From contig JAPYUK010000001.1 in the NCBI GenBank assembly GCA_029936155.1, forward strand, positions 64,746-128,745: a stretch of 64,000 nt of DNA, read 5' to 3'. The notes under the pieces were generated by a model. It made no database searches. It worked only from the letters and a program-made list of their open reading frames with translations, and was not told the DNA's origin. The translations under genes were made by a program, and so were the position numbers. Source of the DNA: Dehalococcoidia bacterium. Its GTDB lineage: Bacteria; Chloroflexota; Dehalococcoidia; Lucifugimonadales; Lucifugimonadaceae. Shown here in pieces: positions 17,583 to 26,496 of this stretch (its first letter is position 1; each line of letters begins with the position of its first letter).

Positions 17583-18701
17583 ATGAAGATCGGCGCGCCA
17601 AGGGAGTCAGACCCCAACGAAAACCGCGTGGCACTTGTGCCAGAGACGGTCGAGCGTCTCGTCAAAGCGGGTCACGAGATATTTATTGAGGAAGGCGCGG
17701 GAACCATCGCTGGATTTCCAGACTCCGCTTACTCTGAGGCCGGTGCTAAAACCGCCTCAGCTACCGAGATAGCCGGTTCCGTCGATATATTCGTTCACGT
17801 GCAACCGCCAACCTCAGACGAAATTGGTTCCCTGAAAAAGGGGAGCATCGTAGTTAGCACCCTGAATGCTAGGACGAATCCGTCGGGCGTTGCGGCACTT
17901 GCATCTGCCGGTGCAACCGCTCTGGCGATGGAGCTGGTGCCTCGAATCGCTCGAGCGCAACGCATGGACGTTCTATCGTCGCAGGCATCTATCGCCGGGT
18001 ACAAGGCAGCACTTCTCGCAGCCAACTCTCTCGGCAAATACCTTCCCATGATGATGACCGCCGCGGGAACTATCCCACCGGGCAAGATACTCGTACTTGG
18101 AGCCGGAGTTGCTGGTCTCCAGGCAATCGCAACCTCACGTCGACTGGGTGCTGTTGTCGAGGCCTTCGACGTTCGGGTCGCTGCTGGTGAGCAGGTCGAA
18201 AGTCTTGGAGCAACATTCATCCAGCCACCCGCAGCGGAAGATGCCGAGGGCGCAGGCGGATATGCAAGAGAACAGACCGAAGACGAACAGGCCGCTCAGC
18301 GTGAGTTCCTGAAAGAGCACATTGCTGAGGCCGATGCGGTAATTACAACGGCTGCAATTCCGGGACGCCCTGCCCCACTTCTGATGACGGAAGACATGGT
18401 GGCCGTGATGAAGCCGGGAAGTGTTGTTATCGACCTCGCAGCGGAGTCGGGTGGAAACGTTGCAGGAACGGTTGCAGGCGAAATCGTCAACAAAAATGGC
18501 GTAGCAATAAACGGGCCCGTGAACGTACCTAGCTCAATGCCGTTCGATGCAAGTCAGCTTTATTCAAGAAACGTCATGGCGCTCTTCGACCTGATTATCG
18601 ACAAGAAAGAAGGCACGCTGAATCTTGATTTTGAGGATGAAGTCATTGAATCGATGTGTGTCGCTCACGAAGGTGAAGCTCGGCACGGGTTGGGTGAATA
18701 G
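17583..18701 (+). CDS. pntAA: Proton-translocating NAD(P) transhydrogenase, subunit alpha part 1
   Basis: 372 residues forming the soluble NAD(H)-binding domain I. Recognised by PRESDPNENRVALVPETV at the start, LVPRIARAQRMDVLSSQA, the Rossmann segment GAGVAGLQAIATSRRLGA and INGPVNVPSSMP. The complex transfers hydride from NADH to NADP+, driven by the proton gradient, at the cytoplasmic membrane. The split three-gene arrangement (AA, AB, B) is the Rhodospirillum type. It should supply NADPH if the local Gnd is NAD-linked. Confidence 0.95.
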   Translation: MKIGAPRESDPNENRVALVPETVERLVKAGHEIFIEEGAGTIAGFPDSAYSEAGAKTASATEIAGSVDIFVHVQPPTSDEIGSLKKGSIVVSTLNARTNPSGVAALASAGATALAMELVPRIARAQRMDVLSSQASIAGYKAALLAANSLGKYLPMMMTAAGTIPPGKILVLGAGVAGLQAIATSRRLGAVVEAFDVRVAAGEQVESLGATFIQPPAAEDAEGAGGYAREQTEDEQAAQREFLKEHIAEADAVITTAAIPGRPAPLLMTEDMVAVMKPGSVVIDLAAESGGNVAGTVAGEIVNKNGVAINGPVNVPSSMPFDASQLYSRNVMALFDLIIDKKEGTLNLDFEDEVIESMCVAHEGEARHGLGE

Positions 18702-18759
18702 CGAGATGAACAAAGTATTTTTCACCAATACCGAACCGAAAAAGGGAGCTTCAGAGTAA

Positions 18760-19059
18760 ATGTTTGACGCCGAAGCGCTAATCATTGCGCTAACAGTGTT
18801 CGTACTTGCGATATTTATCGGGTACGAAGTAATTACAAAAGTGCCGCCAACGCTGCACACCCCGCTTATGTCGGGCTCGAATGCTATCTCGGGCATCGTA
18901 ATCGTTGGCGCCCTGCTGGTAGCAGGACAGGCTGAGGGCGTGCTTGGTCAGATTCTTGGCGCAGTCGCAATCGGACTCGCGATGATCAACGTTGTCGGTG
19001 GCTTCATGGTTACCGACAGGATGCTCAAAATGTTCAAGCGAAGCGGCGACCGCTCATGA
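18760..19059 (+). CDS. pntAB: NAD(P) transhydrogenase, subunit alpha part 2
   Basis: 99 residues with about three hydrophobic helices and the conserved THPP-like region represented by PPTLHTPLMSGSNAISGI. It forms part of membrane domain II, the proton channel. It overlaps the start of pntB by 4 nt (ATGAG), indicating coupled translation. GGGAGC upstream of ATG 18760 serves as the ribosome-binding site. Confidence 0.94.
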   Translation: MFDAEALIIALTVFVLAIFIGYEVITKVPPTLHTPLMSGSNAISGIVIVGALLVAGQAEGVLGQILGAVAIGLAMINVVGGFMVTDRMLKMFKRSGDRS

Positions 19060-20459
19060 GCACCGAAGCACTTTTAGACGTCAACACCACGAGTCTTGCG
19101 TACATTTTCACAGCGATTCTGTTCATTGTTGGCCTGAAAAGACTTGGTTCACCTGCTACAGCTCGTAGCGGTAACCGGTTGAGCTCGCTTGCCATGCTTG
19201 TCGCCGTTCTGGCAACCGTCCTTGGTAACGATCTGATGTCGTGGGAATGGATCATCGGTGGAGCTCTTGTTGGTTCCGCTGTCGGTGCGTTCTCTGCCCG
19301 AAAAATCGCAATGACCGATATGCCGCAACTCGTGGCTGTCTTTAATGGATTTGGTGGAGCGGCCTCGGCTGTTGTTGCTGCTGCCGAACTGGTTCGCTTG
19401 ATCAACGCTGGAGACGAGATCGCTGAACACGTTTCGATTACGATCATGGCTTCGGTCATTGTCGGTAGCGTAACGCTTACCGGTAGCTTTATTGCTTACG
19501 GAAAGCTCCAGGGAATAATTTCAACTCGCCCGCTGCTGCTGCCGATTCGAAATGTGATCAACGTTGCGTTATTGTTCGGCATGATCGCATCGACGGTCTG
19601 GCTGGTTATTGATCCGTCGCTCACACCGTTCCTGATCGCCGGCACAATTGCGCTTGCGTTGGGAATTCTGGTTGTGATTCCGATTGGTGGCGCCGACATG
19701 CCGGTGGTTATCGCCCTACTGAACTCATATTCGGGTATTGCTGGCGCGGCTACTGGTTTCGTGCTCGGCAACACCGTATTGATCATCGCTGGCTCGCTTG
19801 TTGGTGCATCTGGACTCATCCTTACGAGGATCATGACTAAGGCGATGAACCGATCGCTGGCGAACGTAATGCTCGGTGGGTTTGGTGTTGAAGACGGCGC
19901 TTCGACAGGTGGCGAGGAAGAGACTCGCCCGATCCGATCGATTCAGGCTGATGATGCAGCAATGATGCTTGCGTACGCTCAGTCGGTGATCTTCGTACCG
20001 GGCTATGGCCTCGCCGTTGCCCAGGCTCAGCATCAGGTTCGTGAGCTGGCTGATCTGTTGAAGGAAAAGGGAATCAGCGTTCGATATGCAATTCATCCTG
20101 TAGCGGGTCGAATGCCGGGTCACATGAACGTATTGCTCGCTGAGGCGAATGTACCTTATGACGAGTTGAAGGACCTTGATGAAATCAACGGTGAGTTCTC
20201 ACGAACCGATGTTGCAGTTGTGATTGGTGCAAATGACGTTACTAACCCGTCTGCACGCACTGACCGGACGAGCCCGATCTACGGCATGCCGATTCTGAAC
20301 GTTGACGCGGCACAGTCGGTCATCATGATGAAACGAGGAATGTCGGCCGGTTTCGCCGGGGTTCAGAACGAGCTGTTTTTCCTCGACAAGACGATGATGC
20401 TCTTCGGCGACGCCAAGACATCGGTCGAGGGCATTGTGTCTGAGATCAAGGACCTGTAG
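19056..20459 (+). CDS. pntB: NAD(P) transhydrogenase, subunit beta
   Basis: 467 residues: an N-terminal set of transmembrane helices (domain II, with the conserved MPQLVAVFNGFGGAAS segment) and the C-terminal NADP(H)-binding domain III (GYGLAVAQAQHQVRELADLL, HPVAGRMPGHMNVLLAEA, VVIGANDVTNP). Length is normal. It is the last gene of the pnt operon and is followed 20 nt later by a strong terminator. Confidence 0.95.
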   Translation: MSTEALLDVNTTSLAYIFTAILFIVGLKRLGSPATARSGNRLSSLAMLVAVLATVLGNDLMSWEWIIGGALVGSAVGAFSARKIAMTDMPQLVAVFNGFGGAASAVVAAAELVRLINAGDEIAEHVSITIMASVIVGSVTLTGSFIAYGKLQGIISTRPLLLPIRNVINVALLFGMIASTVWLVIDPSLTPFLIAGTIALALGILVVIPIGGADMPVVIALLNSYSGIAGAATGFVLGNTVLIIAGSLVGASGLILTRIMTKAMNRSLANVMLGGFGVEDGASTGGEEETRPIRSIQADDAAMMLAYAQSVIFVPGYGLAVAQAQHQVRELADLLKEKGISVRYAIHPVAGRMPGHMNVLLAEANVPYDELKDLDEINGEFSRTDVAVVIGANDVTNPSARTDRTSPIYGMPILNVDAAQSVIMMKRGMSAGFAGVQNELFFLDKTMMLFGDAKTSVEGIVSEIKDL

Positions 20460-20479
20460 AAAGTTCGAAAGGAAATCTG

Positions 20480-20515
20480 AAAAGGCCCCAGGAACTGTTT
20501 TCCGGAGCCTTTTCG
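20480..20515 (+). terminator. Rho-independent terminator after pntB
   Basis: The arms GAAAAGGC (20480-20487) and GCCTTTTC (20508-20515) pair perfectly, with additional pairing inside. The stem ends in a run of four T. It lies 20 nt after the pntB stop. Confidence 0.8.
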
Positions 20516-20550
20516 CGTTTGGCTGGGATAGCATCCGAATCCACCACAAC

Positions 20551-20665
20551 CCGATTTCCCGAGCGATGTCATCGGAGTCGAGGAATCTGGTGTGGGTGCG
20601 CGTTGTTTATTCGTCGATATGTTCTTTCCAGCGTCCGGGATACTGAATCAAGTTCAGCATGACGG
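20551..20665. repeat. Dispersed intergenic repeat, copy A
   Basis: Degenerate repeat whose left part (CCCGAGCGATGTCATCGGAG onward to ATCTGG) aligns with copy B near 50.03 kb. Its right part (CTGAATCAAGTTCAGCATGACG region, 20643-20663) aligns with copy C near 53.04 kb. The core is a near-palindrome around CTGAATCAAGTTCAG. It does not code and sits between a terminator and a decayed small gene. Confidence 0.55.
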
Positions 20666-20715
20666 CTTTCCGGTCGCTTCAACGTAGACGAAGATTCTGT
20701 CGCCAATTTCTCCAC

Positions 20716-21004
20716 CTATCCCAGCCCTCTCGACGTTGAAGAAGAGCGATCTTCGCCGTCATCGAATGGAACTTCAATTGGCAATTGCCCGCGGATTTCA
20801 ACTTTATCTGCGTGGAAATACACTTCAGTCGAAGTCCGAATCATGATCTCTTGGAGAGCGTCGGTTGGGTCTGAGGAGTCACTGATATACCCGAGCGGCA
20901 CCGGCCCTCTGAAATCCTGTGGCTTCCCCTGTTTGCCATATTGCGGGGTTGAGGTTCAATCGACCCATCGGAATACCTATTTTAGCTTTACGTTCAGCGA
21001 TCAT
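20716..21004 (-). pseudogene. Frameshifted small gene (unrecognised, about 95 residues if repaired)
   Basis: From ATG 21004 the frame reads MIAERKAKIGIPMGRLNLNP and then breaks. Removing one base from the G4 run at 20945-20948 (plus strand) continues it as QYGKQGKPQDFRGPVPLGYI and on to ADKVEIRGQLPIEVPFDDGE, stopping at 20716. The repaired length is a whole number of codons. Both halves look like real protein, soluble and basic then acidic. No family recognised. It could be a true frameshift or an assembly error in a homopolymer. Confidence 0.5.
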
Positions 21005-21023
21005 CGACGCGGTTTAGGGCTGA

Positions 21024-22052
21024 CTAGGTGCCAATTGGCATTGGCATATCGACTCCGTGTTCTTCACTTACGATCTGCATGTTCTTCCACGCGGCTGACT
21101 CCAGCGGTAGTAAACCGGAAGATCGCAGTTCGGCCATTCGTTTTTGACCGCGTTCACCGGCGTAGTAGATTTCGTCGACATCGGATTTCTTGTCGCCGGA
21201 TTTGATTCGGACAATCTCTGAGTCCATGTTCGCTTTGAATTTCTCTATCGGCTGAAACTGGGCCGGGTCTAGAAGCCAGATGAAGTGACCCCATTGGTTA
21301 TCGCCGATAATGTTGGCGAAGATGTCGACCATCATCGCCAGCCCATAGCCTTTTACTCCGGCCATTGGTAGCACCATGCTCGAACCTATCTTGAAATCCG
21401 CAGCGTCGGTAAGCGGGGTGCCATCAGCGTGTTCGACCAAGCCTTCGGGAATGGTCTCGCCGTTACGTCCGGCTTCGATGACTTTCGCTCCAGCTATGGC
21501 GCTGGTGGACATATCGAGCAAAAACGGCAGGTGCTTTCCAGCGGGCGCGGCATATGCCAACGGATTTGTTCCGAACTTGCCTGTGAGCCCGCCAGTGGGT
21601 GGCACAAACGGAAATTGGAAACCACTGCAAACAAATGCTATGAGGTCTTCCTCGACCAACCGTTGCGCGAATGGTGCGAGGGCTATCAGGTTTGCGGTGT
21701 TGACTACGTTCGCCGCCGCCATGCCGTGATTTTTGGCCTTGATGATGCTGCGATCGACAGCTTCGTTCATAGGCAGAACCCCGCATGCCCCATCACCGTC
21801 AATCGTTGTGATCAGGGACGTATCGAGAACGATTTTGGTACTGGGATTCACGTTCATCTTCGGGTATGCAGTATCTCGAGTGTGCCAGTTGATCAAGTCG
21901 AGGAAGAAGAATAAACCATGGGACGGATGCCCACGAAGTTCGCCATCGAGTATGACTTCGGCGATCTGGGTGGCGTTGTCGGCTGGCATTCCGATGCCGT
22001 GAAGGGAGGATTCCATAAATTCGGTGGCGTCGGATATCGAGATTGTCGGCAA
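21024..22052 (-). CDS. Malate/L-lactate dehydrogenase family (Ldh2/YlbC) oxidoreductase
   Basis: 342 residues of the NAD(P)-dependent Ldh2 family, which is unrelated to classical malate dehydrogenase and acts on lactate, malate, sulfolactate, ureidoglycolate and similar 2-hydroxy acids. It has the catalytic-His region LRGHPSHGL, DGDGACGVLP, the nucleotide-binding GLTGKFGTNPLAYAAP with DMSTSAIAGAKV following, and GVKGYGLAMMVDI. Length is normal. The substrate cannot be read; a hydroxy-acid catabolic role fits the surroundings. Confidence 0.87.
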   Translation of the reverse strand: MPTISISDATEFMESSLHGIGMPADNATQIAEVILDGELRGHPSHGLFFFLDLINWHTRDTAYPKMNVNPSTKIVLDTSLITTIDGDGACGVLPMNEAVDRSIIKAKNHGMAAANVVNTANLIALAPFAQRLVEEDLIAFVCSGFQFPFVPPTGGLTGKFGTNPLAYAAPAGKHLPFLLDMSTSAIAGAKVIEAGRNGETIPEGLVEHADGTPLTDAADFKIGSSMVLPMAGVKGYGLAMMVDIFANIIGDNQWGHFIWLLDPAQFQPIEKFKANMDSEIVRIKSGDKKSDVDEIYYAGERGQKRMAELRSSGLLPLESAAWKNMQIVSEEHGVDMPMPIGT

Positions 22053-22423
22053 TGTTTCGGTCCAGTCCAGATCAACATGTAATACAAAATACGAGTAAAG
22101 AACTCACAGAAACTGGAATATATAACACCTTTTTTACTTTTATTAAGTTAATTTGTCGTGAACTGGCATAAATACAACGATGTCATAACGTCGCCGCCCG
22201 CAACATCACCGGCAGCCCGATTGGCAAAGCTTTGCTCGACATGTCCGTCGTCTGGGCTGAGCTCGAACATGAGCTAATCCGCTCCGTTCACCGTGTGCCT
22301 CACTCCGCTGGTAATCGGGTAGATCCGTGGTCAATCATCCATGCACGGCTTTGGAAGCGGCACTACAAGCGAGATCGCTAGACGTCCTGTTCCTCTCCTG
22401 TTGGGAGAGGGGGCAATGCACCC
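22053..22423. other. Intergenic region with AT-rich stretch, fragmentary open frame and hairpin
   Basis: 22083-22160 is markedly AT-rich and may hold the promoter of the minus-strand Ldh2 gene. On the plus strand a frame without a usable start runs to TAG 22379-22381 (pieces such as VVWAELEHELIRSVHR and PWSIIHARLWKRHYKRDR). It may be a gene remnant, but I cannot name it. At 22389-22409 CCTCTCC pairs with GGAGAGG around a short loop, just beyond the stop of the minus-strand gene at 22424; it lacks a T-run. Confidence 0.35.
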
Positions 22424-23209
22424 CTAAAACGCTTCGCGCAGGTTATCGGGTGGGGTACGGAAATCTTTATTCCACAAGCCTTCAACGTGGTAGCGGGGCT
22501 GCCAACCGAGAACTCGTTTTGTCTTTTCGTTGTTGAACTTACCGTGAGGTAGATCTGGCAACACAAAGAACGTCTCGCAGCGGGTCGCCAACCGTTCCTC
22601 TGGAACCTCGACTGCGGCCTGAACAGCTGTACCGCAGTCTTGCCAGGCCGTGGAGTACGGCACCATATCCTGATGGGGAACCACAGGAGCCTCGGGTCCA
22701 CCGAGATTCCACGAGTGCTTCATGTTGTAGTACAGCAGCGTGATTACCTGAATGCCGTGCCGCTTGCTGAACACTCGGCACACTTCTTGCCCAAGCGCCT
22801 TTGTGTGAGCATACAGGCGTGTTCCTGGAGCCGGTGGCATATCCGGGTTCAAATCGAAATCCCACTCCTCATACTGCTGCCCAGCCATTTGGTAGTGCGG
22901 CCCGGTCGTGATGACTCGCTTGATGCGGTGTTCGCGAGCAGCGGTCATCATCGCAAAATTGCCCAGCGTGTTCACATCGAAAGCAAGCTGACGATCGGGT
23001 CGCAAGACCGATAGATTCACGATCACATCCATGCCTTTAGCGGCTTTCACAACGCCGTCGACGTCGTCGGCTGAAAGCTTTAGGTACTCACCCTGATAAT
23101 CAACACGTGGCTCGTTGATATCAGTGAGCAAGATGTCGTGGCGTTCTTTCATTGCGGATACGGCCCAGGGTCCAAGCATGCCGTTTCCACCGAGTATCAA
23201 AATCTTCAT
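22424..23209 (-). CDS. NAD-dependent epimerase/dehydratase (extended SDR) family protein
   Basis: 261 residues starting MKILILGGNGMLGPW, a GxxGxxG dinucleotide site, with an acidic end of the second strand (LLTDIN). A YAHTK segment in the position of the YxxxK catalytic pair is preserved, and VITTGPHYQM stands where the active-site Ser strand should be. Shorter than typical sugar-nucleotide epimerases (about 310), so the C-terminal substrate domain is reduced. It overlaps the upstream SDR-like gene by 4 nt. Substrate unknown. Confidence 0.8.
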   Translation of the reverse strand: MKILILGGNGMLGPWAVSAMKERHDILLTDINEPRVDYQGEYLKLSADDVDGVVKAAKGMDVIVNLSVLRPDRQLAFDVNTLGNFAMMTAAREHRIKRVITTGPHYQMAGQQYEEWDFDLNPDMPPAPGTRLYAHTKALGQEVCRVFSKRHGIQVITLLYYNMKHSWNLGGPEAPVVPHQDMVPYSTAWQDCGTAVQAAVEVPEERLATRCETFFVLPDLPHGKFNNEKTKRVLGWQPRYHVEGLWNKDFRTPPDNLREAF

Positions 23210-23892
23210 GATGTGAGCCTCTCAGCTATTCCCGGCAGTAATTTTGCAGCCGTATTGGTGATGAATCGTTGATGTTCGACCGGCGACTGAACATGCACGT
23301 CCTGCCACTGTCCAAGCCCCTCACTGACGAGGGTTTCTGCAACCGCAGCGCCGATCAGTTCGTGTGATATTGCAGCTGAGTCACTTGATTCGGCAGCGTT
23401 GCTGTCGACAAACGGCCATCCGAGCCTGAGATTCACAACTTGAATTAAGCGGTCTCGTGCGAACTCTTTGCATACGTATTCGGTCATGTGAGCGGCAAGT
23501 AGAACCGTATCTTCCGCAGGTGGGTCGGTTCGCCACTTCTCGGTAACGACCAGGTTCTCTTCGTGATCCTCGTACAAGCGCAGTGTGCTGATGTTTACGA
23601 AACGCTTCACACCCGCATCGGACGCCGCCTGCAGCAGGTTGTACATCCGTCTCATGTGGTAATCCATCAGATGAGTGGCGGAGCCTGCTTGCCCTTCGTA
23701 CCCAATGTTGACGATTGCATCGATGCCTGACACAAGTTCATCGGTTTCCGATCCGTGACCAAGCTCGTTGCCAACGATGTCGCCACTTGCGCTCGACAGC
23801 AGATCGGTCAGCCTAAGCGAGTGCGGTCCGTTGAGGGCGTCTGCAATGATCTGCGCTGTCGCAGAGGCGGCGGACGTTATCAGCACGTTCAA
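23206..23892 (-). CDS. Divergent SDR-like protein without the usual cofactor motif
   Basis: 228 residues with an SDR-like strand/helix order (MNVLITSAASATAQIIADAL, IDAIVNIGYEG, RFVNISTLRLYED, LIQVVNLRLGWPF), but the glycine-rich loop is replaced by SAASATA and no YxxxK is seen (AAHMTEYVCKE sits in its place). It may be catalytically dead or bind the cofactor differently. The downstream SDR gene overlaps it by 4 nt, so the two are probably translated together and may form a heterodimer. Confidence 0.65.
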   Translation of the reverse strand: MNVLITSAASATAQIIADALNGPHSLRLTDLLSSASGDIVGNELGHGSETDELVSGIDAIVNIGYEGQAGSATHLMDYHMRRMYNLLQAASDAGVKRFVNISTLRLYEDHEENLVVTEKWRTDPPAEDTVLLAAHMTEYVCKEFARDRLIQVVNLRLGWPFVDSNAAESSDSAAISHELIGAAVAETLVSEGLGQWQDVHVQSPVEHQRFITNTAAKLLPGIAERLTS

Positions 23893-23978
23893 TATTTAAC
23901 TCCACTTGTTGGGTTCTGTTGTGGGTGAACTTCTCGATTCAACCCGATGGGAGGTTGGGGTTCGTAGATACTAACGCC

Positions 23979-24573
23979 ATGAAGTTGATTTGGATTCCAA
24001 ATCTAGTCCAAATAATGCGTTACAAGCCGCTGTTGGTTATCTTCGCCATCGCTTTGTTGGCGATCCTTGGATGTGCACAGTAAGACACGACCGAAGTCGA
24101 AGCATCGAACGCACCCGACTCTTTGGTTTGCCCAGACTGCGACCTAGTCGATGTCATCGGCGTGAAGGATGCGAACACACTTACTACTTCGATTGGAGTA
24201 GTTCAGATGTACCGTGCGTACGTGCTCGATCAGTCGAGTGATTGTGCATAGATAGCGCTCTCGCGCCTTAAAAACTTCGCAGGCAAGTCCGTGCGAGTCG
24301 AGACCGGGCCGATCGACACAATTCGTAATGTTTTTAAACGACTATCACGTGTACACCGAGGATGGTCGTTCAATCGAAGAATTGCTGATCGAAGAAGGCC
24401 TCGCTCTTGTCTAGAGTCAGGATGGGCAGCATCTCGGCTGGTTTATTCATTTAGACTCTGTCGCAAAAGAGCAAGGAAGTGGCTGTCTCTGGCACAATTA
24501 TCAGGCGTTTCAGCGGGGTGAACCAAACGATTTCCGTGTTCCGGGACTAACTTACCTCGAATCCAGGTCCTGA
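23979..24573 (+). pseudogene. Thermonuclease (SNase)-family lipoprotein pseudogene
   Basis: ATG 23979 begins a lipoprotein signal (LLVIFAIALLAILGCAQ) broken by TAA 24081. The same frame continues through VKDANTLTTSIG and MYRAYVLDQ, the substrate and calcium region of SNase-fold nucleases, to TAG 24249, then RLKNFAGKSVRVETGPID. A +1 shift near 24328 leads into YHVYTEDGRSIEELLIEEGL, TAG 24412, then VAKEQGSGCLWHNYQAF and a final TGA 24571. Three internal stops and one frameshift make it non-functional. The order and spacing match a secreted thermonuclease. Confidence 0.75.
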
Positions 24574-24645
24574 AGCACGTCGACGGCGTAACTCGCACTC
24601 GGCCCGCCCAGTTCACCAACATTTCCCCTGTACTCTTTAAGAATT

Positions 24646-25215
24646 ATGTTTATACGTGAAAACATGCTCCTGACAATCGCACTGCTTGTGGCGGCCGTGG
24701 CCGCAACCGCATTGGCATGCGGATCGAGCGATAGCGATGAAGACGTTTTTCTTCAAGTCAGCGATCCTGGCCGTGTTTTTAGTCTGGCCGATCTAATTGC
24801 TACCCCATACAAAGAAGTCAGTAACTACTCCACCGAAGGACTTCCCGGCGCTACAGATGTCAGTTTTGGGTTTATGAAGGTAAGCGGCGGCGATCCATAC
24901 GACTACGAGGTCAGGTTTTACATATCACACGAGACGGCTGTCGACGAAGGAACCACCATGGCCATCGAAGGTTCTGGTCCAGATGCGATTCTGAGCGATG
25001 ATGATGCTACCTACAAGGAAGGCATCAAAAATCGCAGGACGATCATCGGAGGTGGAGTTGGCGGAGGTGCCCGTAGTGGCATTGGCCCAAAGTTCGGCTC
25101 TTACGCAATTTTTGGGAATATCGTGATGCTGTGTCAGGGATCGGATATAGAAACATCACAACAGCGTTGCGGCTTGTTGCAGAAAGAGCTGTTACCCAGT
25201 GCAAAAGTTTCGTAG
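24646..25215 (+). CDS. Novel-family small lipoprotein, paralogue 1
   Basis: 189 residues: a signal peptide with lipobox (TALACG), an acidic linker (SSDSDED), then a domain shared with four neighbours. Shared landmarks are GRVFSLADLI, YEVRFYISHETAVDEG, YKEGIKNRRTIIGG and IFGNIVMLCQG, followed by a second Cys 14 residues later (SQQRCGLL). It lacks the extra Cys pair of paralogues 3 and 4. The LCQG/Cys pair probably forms a disulfide in an exported protein. No known family recognised. ATG 24664 is an alternative start. Its 3' end overlaps paralogue 2 by 17 nt. Confidence 0.75.
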   Translation: MFIRENMLLTIALLVAAVAATALACGSSDSDEDVFLQVSDPGRVFSLADLIATPYKEVSNYSTEGLPGATDVSFGFMKVSGGDPYDYEVRFYISHETAVDEGTTMAIEGSGPDAILSDDDATYKEGIKNRRTIIGGGVGGGARSGIGPKFGSYAIFGNIVMLCQGSDIETSQQRCGLLQKELLPSAKVS

Positions 25216-25759
25216 TCGGTCTGCGTTTTCAATTTCGATCTTTCTTTTACTGCTGCTCATGACATTTACAGCATGTGGTCCGGGATCATCAGGCGCACCT
25301 GACTCTGAAGCACTAGTTAAAGTTTCTGACTTTGGCCGCGTATTCTCGATTGACGATGTGCTGACTACAGGCTGGAAACGCAACAAGACTTACGATGTTG
25401 AAGGCCTTGATGACGCCAAAGAAGCGTACGCCGGATTTTGGACACCACCTGAACTCGATCCGCTCGACTACGAGATTCGCATCTACCCCGACCACAGGAC
25501 AGCCGTAGATTCCGGCACACCTTTTGCCGAAGAGGCATCGGGCGAGGGCGCATCACTAACAGTCGACGATGCAATGTGGGACGAAGGAGTACGAAATCGA
25601 CGAATGATGGTTGGACCTGGTAGTGGAACGCAAACCTCTAGATATGGCGATTTCGTAATACTGAGTAATCTGGTCATTCTGTGTCAGGGACGTAATTCGG
25701 AACAGGCACTTGATCACTGCGCACCATTCGTAGCCCTATTACGTGGTAAAGGTGCATAA
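25199..25759 (+). CDS. Novel-family small lipoprotein, paralogue 2
   Basis: 186 residues from GTG 25199, inside the end of paralogue 1, so translation is probably coupled. Lipobox FTACG. The domain repeats the family pattern: GRVFSIDDVL, YDVEGLDDA, YEIRIYPDHRTAVDSG, MWDEGVRNRRMMVG, LSNLVILCQG and a later Cys (DHCAPF). It is the closest relative of paralogue 1 in lacking the internal Cys pair before the FVI/YVI strand. Exported and membrane-anchored; function unknown. Confidence 0.75.
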   Translation: MQKFRSRSAFSISIFLLLLLMTFTACGPGSSGAPDSEALVKVSDFGRVFSIDDVLTTGWKRNKTYDVEGLDDAKEAYAGFWTPPELDPLDYEIRIYPDHRTAVDSGTPFAEEASGEGASLTVDDAMWDEGVRNRRMMVGPGSGTQTSRYGDFVILSNLVILCQGRNSEQALDHCAPFVALLRGKGA

Positions 25760-25920
25760 TTACGCTAGCAATCGTTCGGTGAACATTTACGACCGTCATT
25801 TTTGAAAATCAACTGAGTGACTGACGAGTTGTAGAGACGTATATTTGGCGCACCCACTATTCAACTCATTTTCATCGCTTGAGAACGGTGAGGTTCGACC
25901 ACACGATAGGGAGCTTTAAT

Positions 25921-26496
25921 ATGAGACAGGCAAACAGTAGCAGGGCACGGCTGCTGATTCTGTTGTTAGCTATTGCAGCGTTATCGATCACTGCCGTCGC
26001 TTGTGGCGGTGATAGTGACGATGTCAGCTCGTCATCTGACGGCCCGATAGCGAAAATTGATACGACCGAGCGGATCTATACCGCTGACGACATCATCAAT
26101 GCCACCAACTTCAAACACAACGACGATTACGACGTCGAAGGACTCGATGGTGCCATTGCGGCAATCTACGGGTTCTATGGAGTCGACCCTTACAACCGGT
26201 CAGAGTATGAAGCACGGTTCTACCCCGACCATGCAACGGCAATGATTCAGGGTGTTGACTTCGCAAACGAAGCAACTGGTGCCGAAGCGGTTCTGTTAAA
26301 GGACATTCAGCGGTGGGACGAAGGTATTTCAGATCGTCGCCAGTGTGCCGGTAACGGTGGACACCACTCCGGAAAATGCGATAACCCAAAGTATTTTGAC
26401 TATGTCATAGTCGGAAACATGGTCTTGATGTGTCAGGGCAAAGACACTTCGACATCACATCAGGCATGTGCAGCTCTGATGAGCGTGGTGCAATAG
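25921..26496 (+). CDS. Novel-family small lipoprotein, paralogue 3
   Basis: 191 residues from ATG 25921, preceded by GGGAGC; an upstream TTG at 25879 is less likely. Lipobox VACG. Family landmarks: ERIYTADDII, YDVEGLDGA, YEARFYPDHATAMIQG, RWDEGISDRRQC, YVIVGNMVLMCQG and a closing Cys (HQACAAL). An extra Cys pair lies between RRQC and the GKC segment, giving four Cys in the mature domain. Paralogue 4 shares this. The next gene starts at the base after its stop. Confidence 0.78.
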   Translation: MRQANSSRARLLILLLAIAALSITAVACGGDSDDVSSSSDGPIAKIDTTERIYTADDIINATNFKHNDDYDVEGLDGAIAAIYGFYGVDPYNRSEYEARFYPDHATAMIQGVDFANEATGAEAVLLKDIQRWDEGISDRRQCAGNGGHHSGKCDNPKYFDYVIVGNMVLMCQGKDTSTSHQACAALMSVVQ

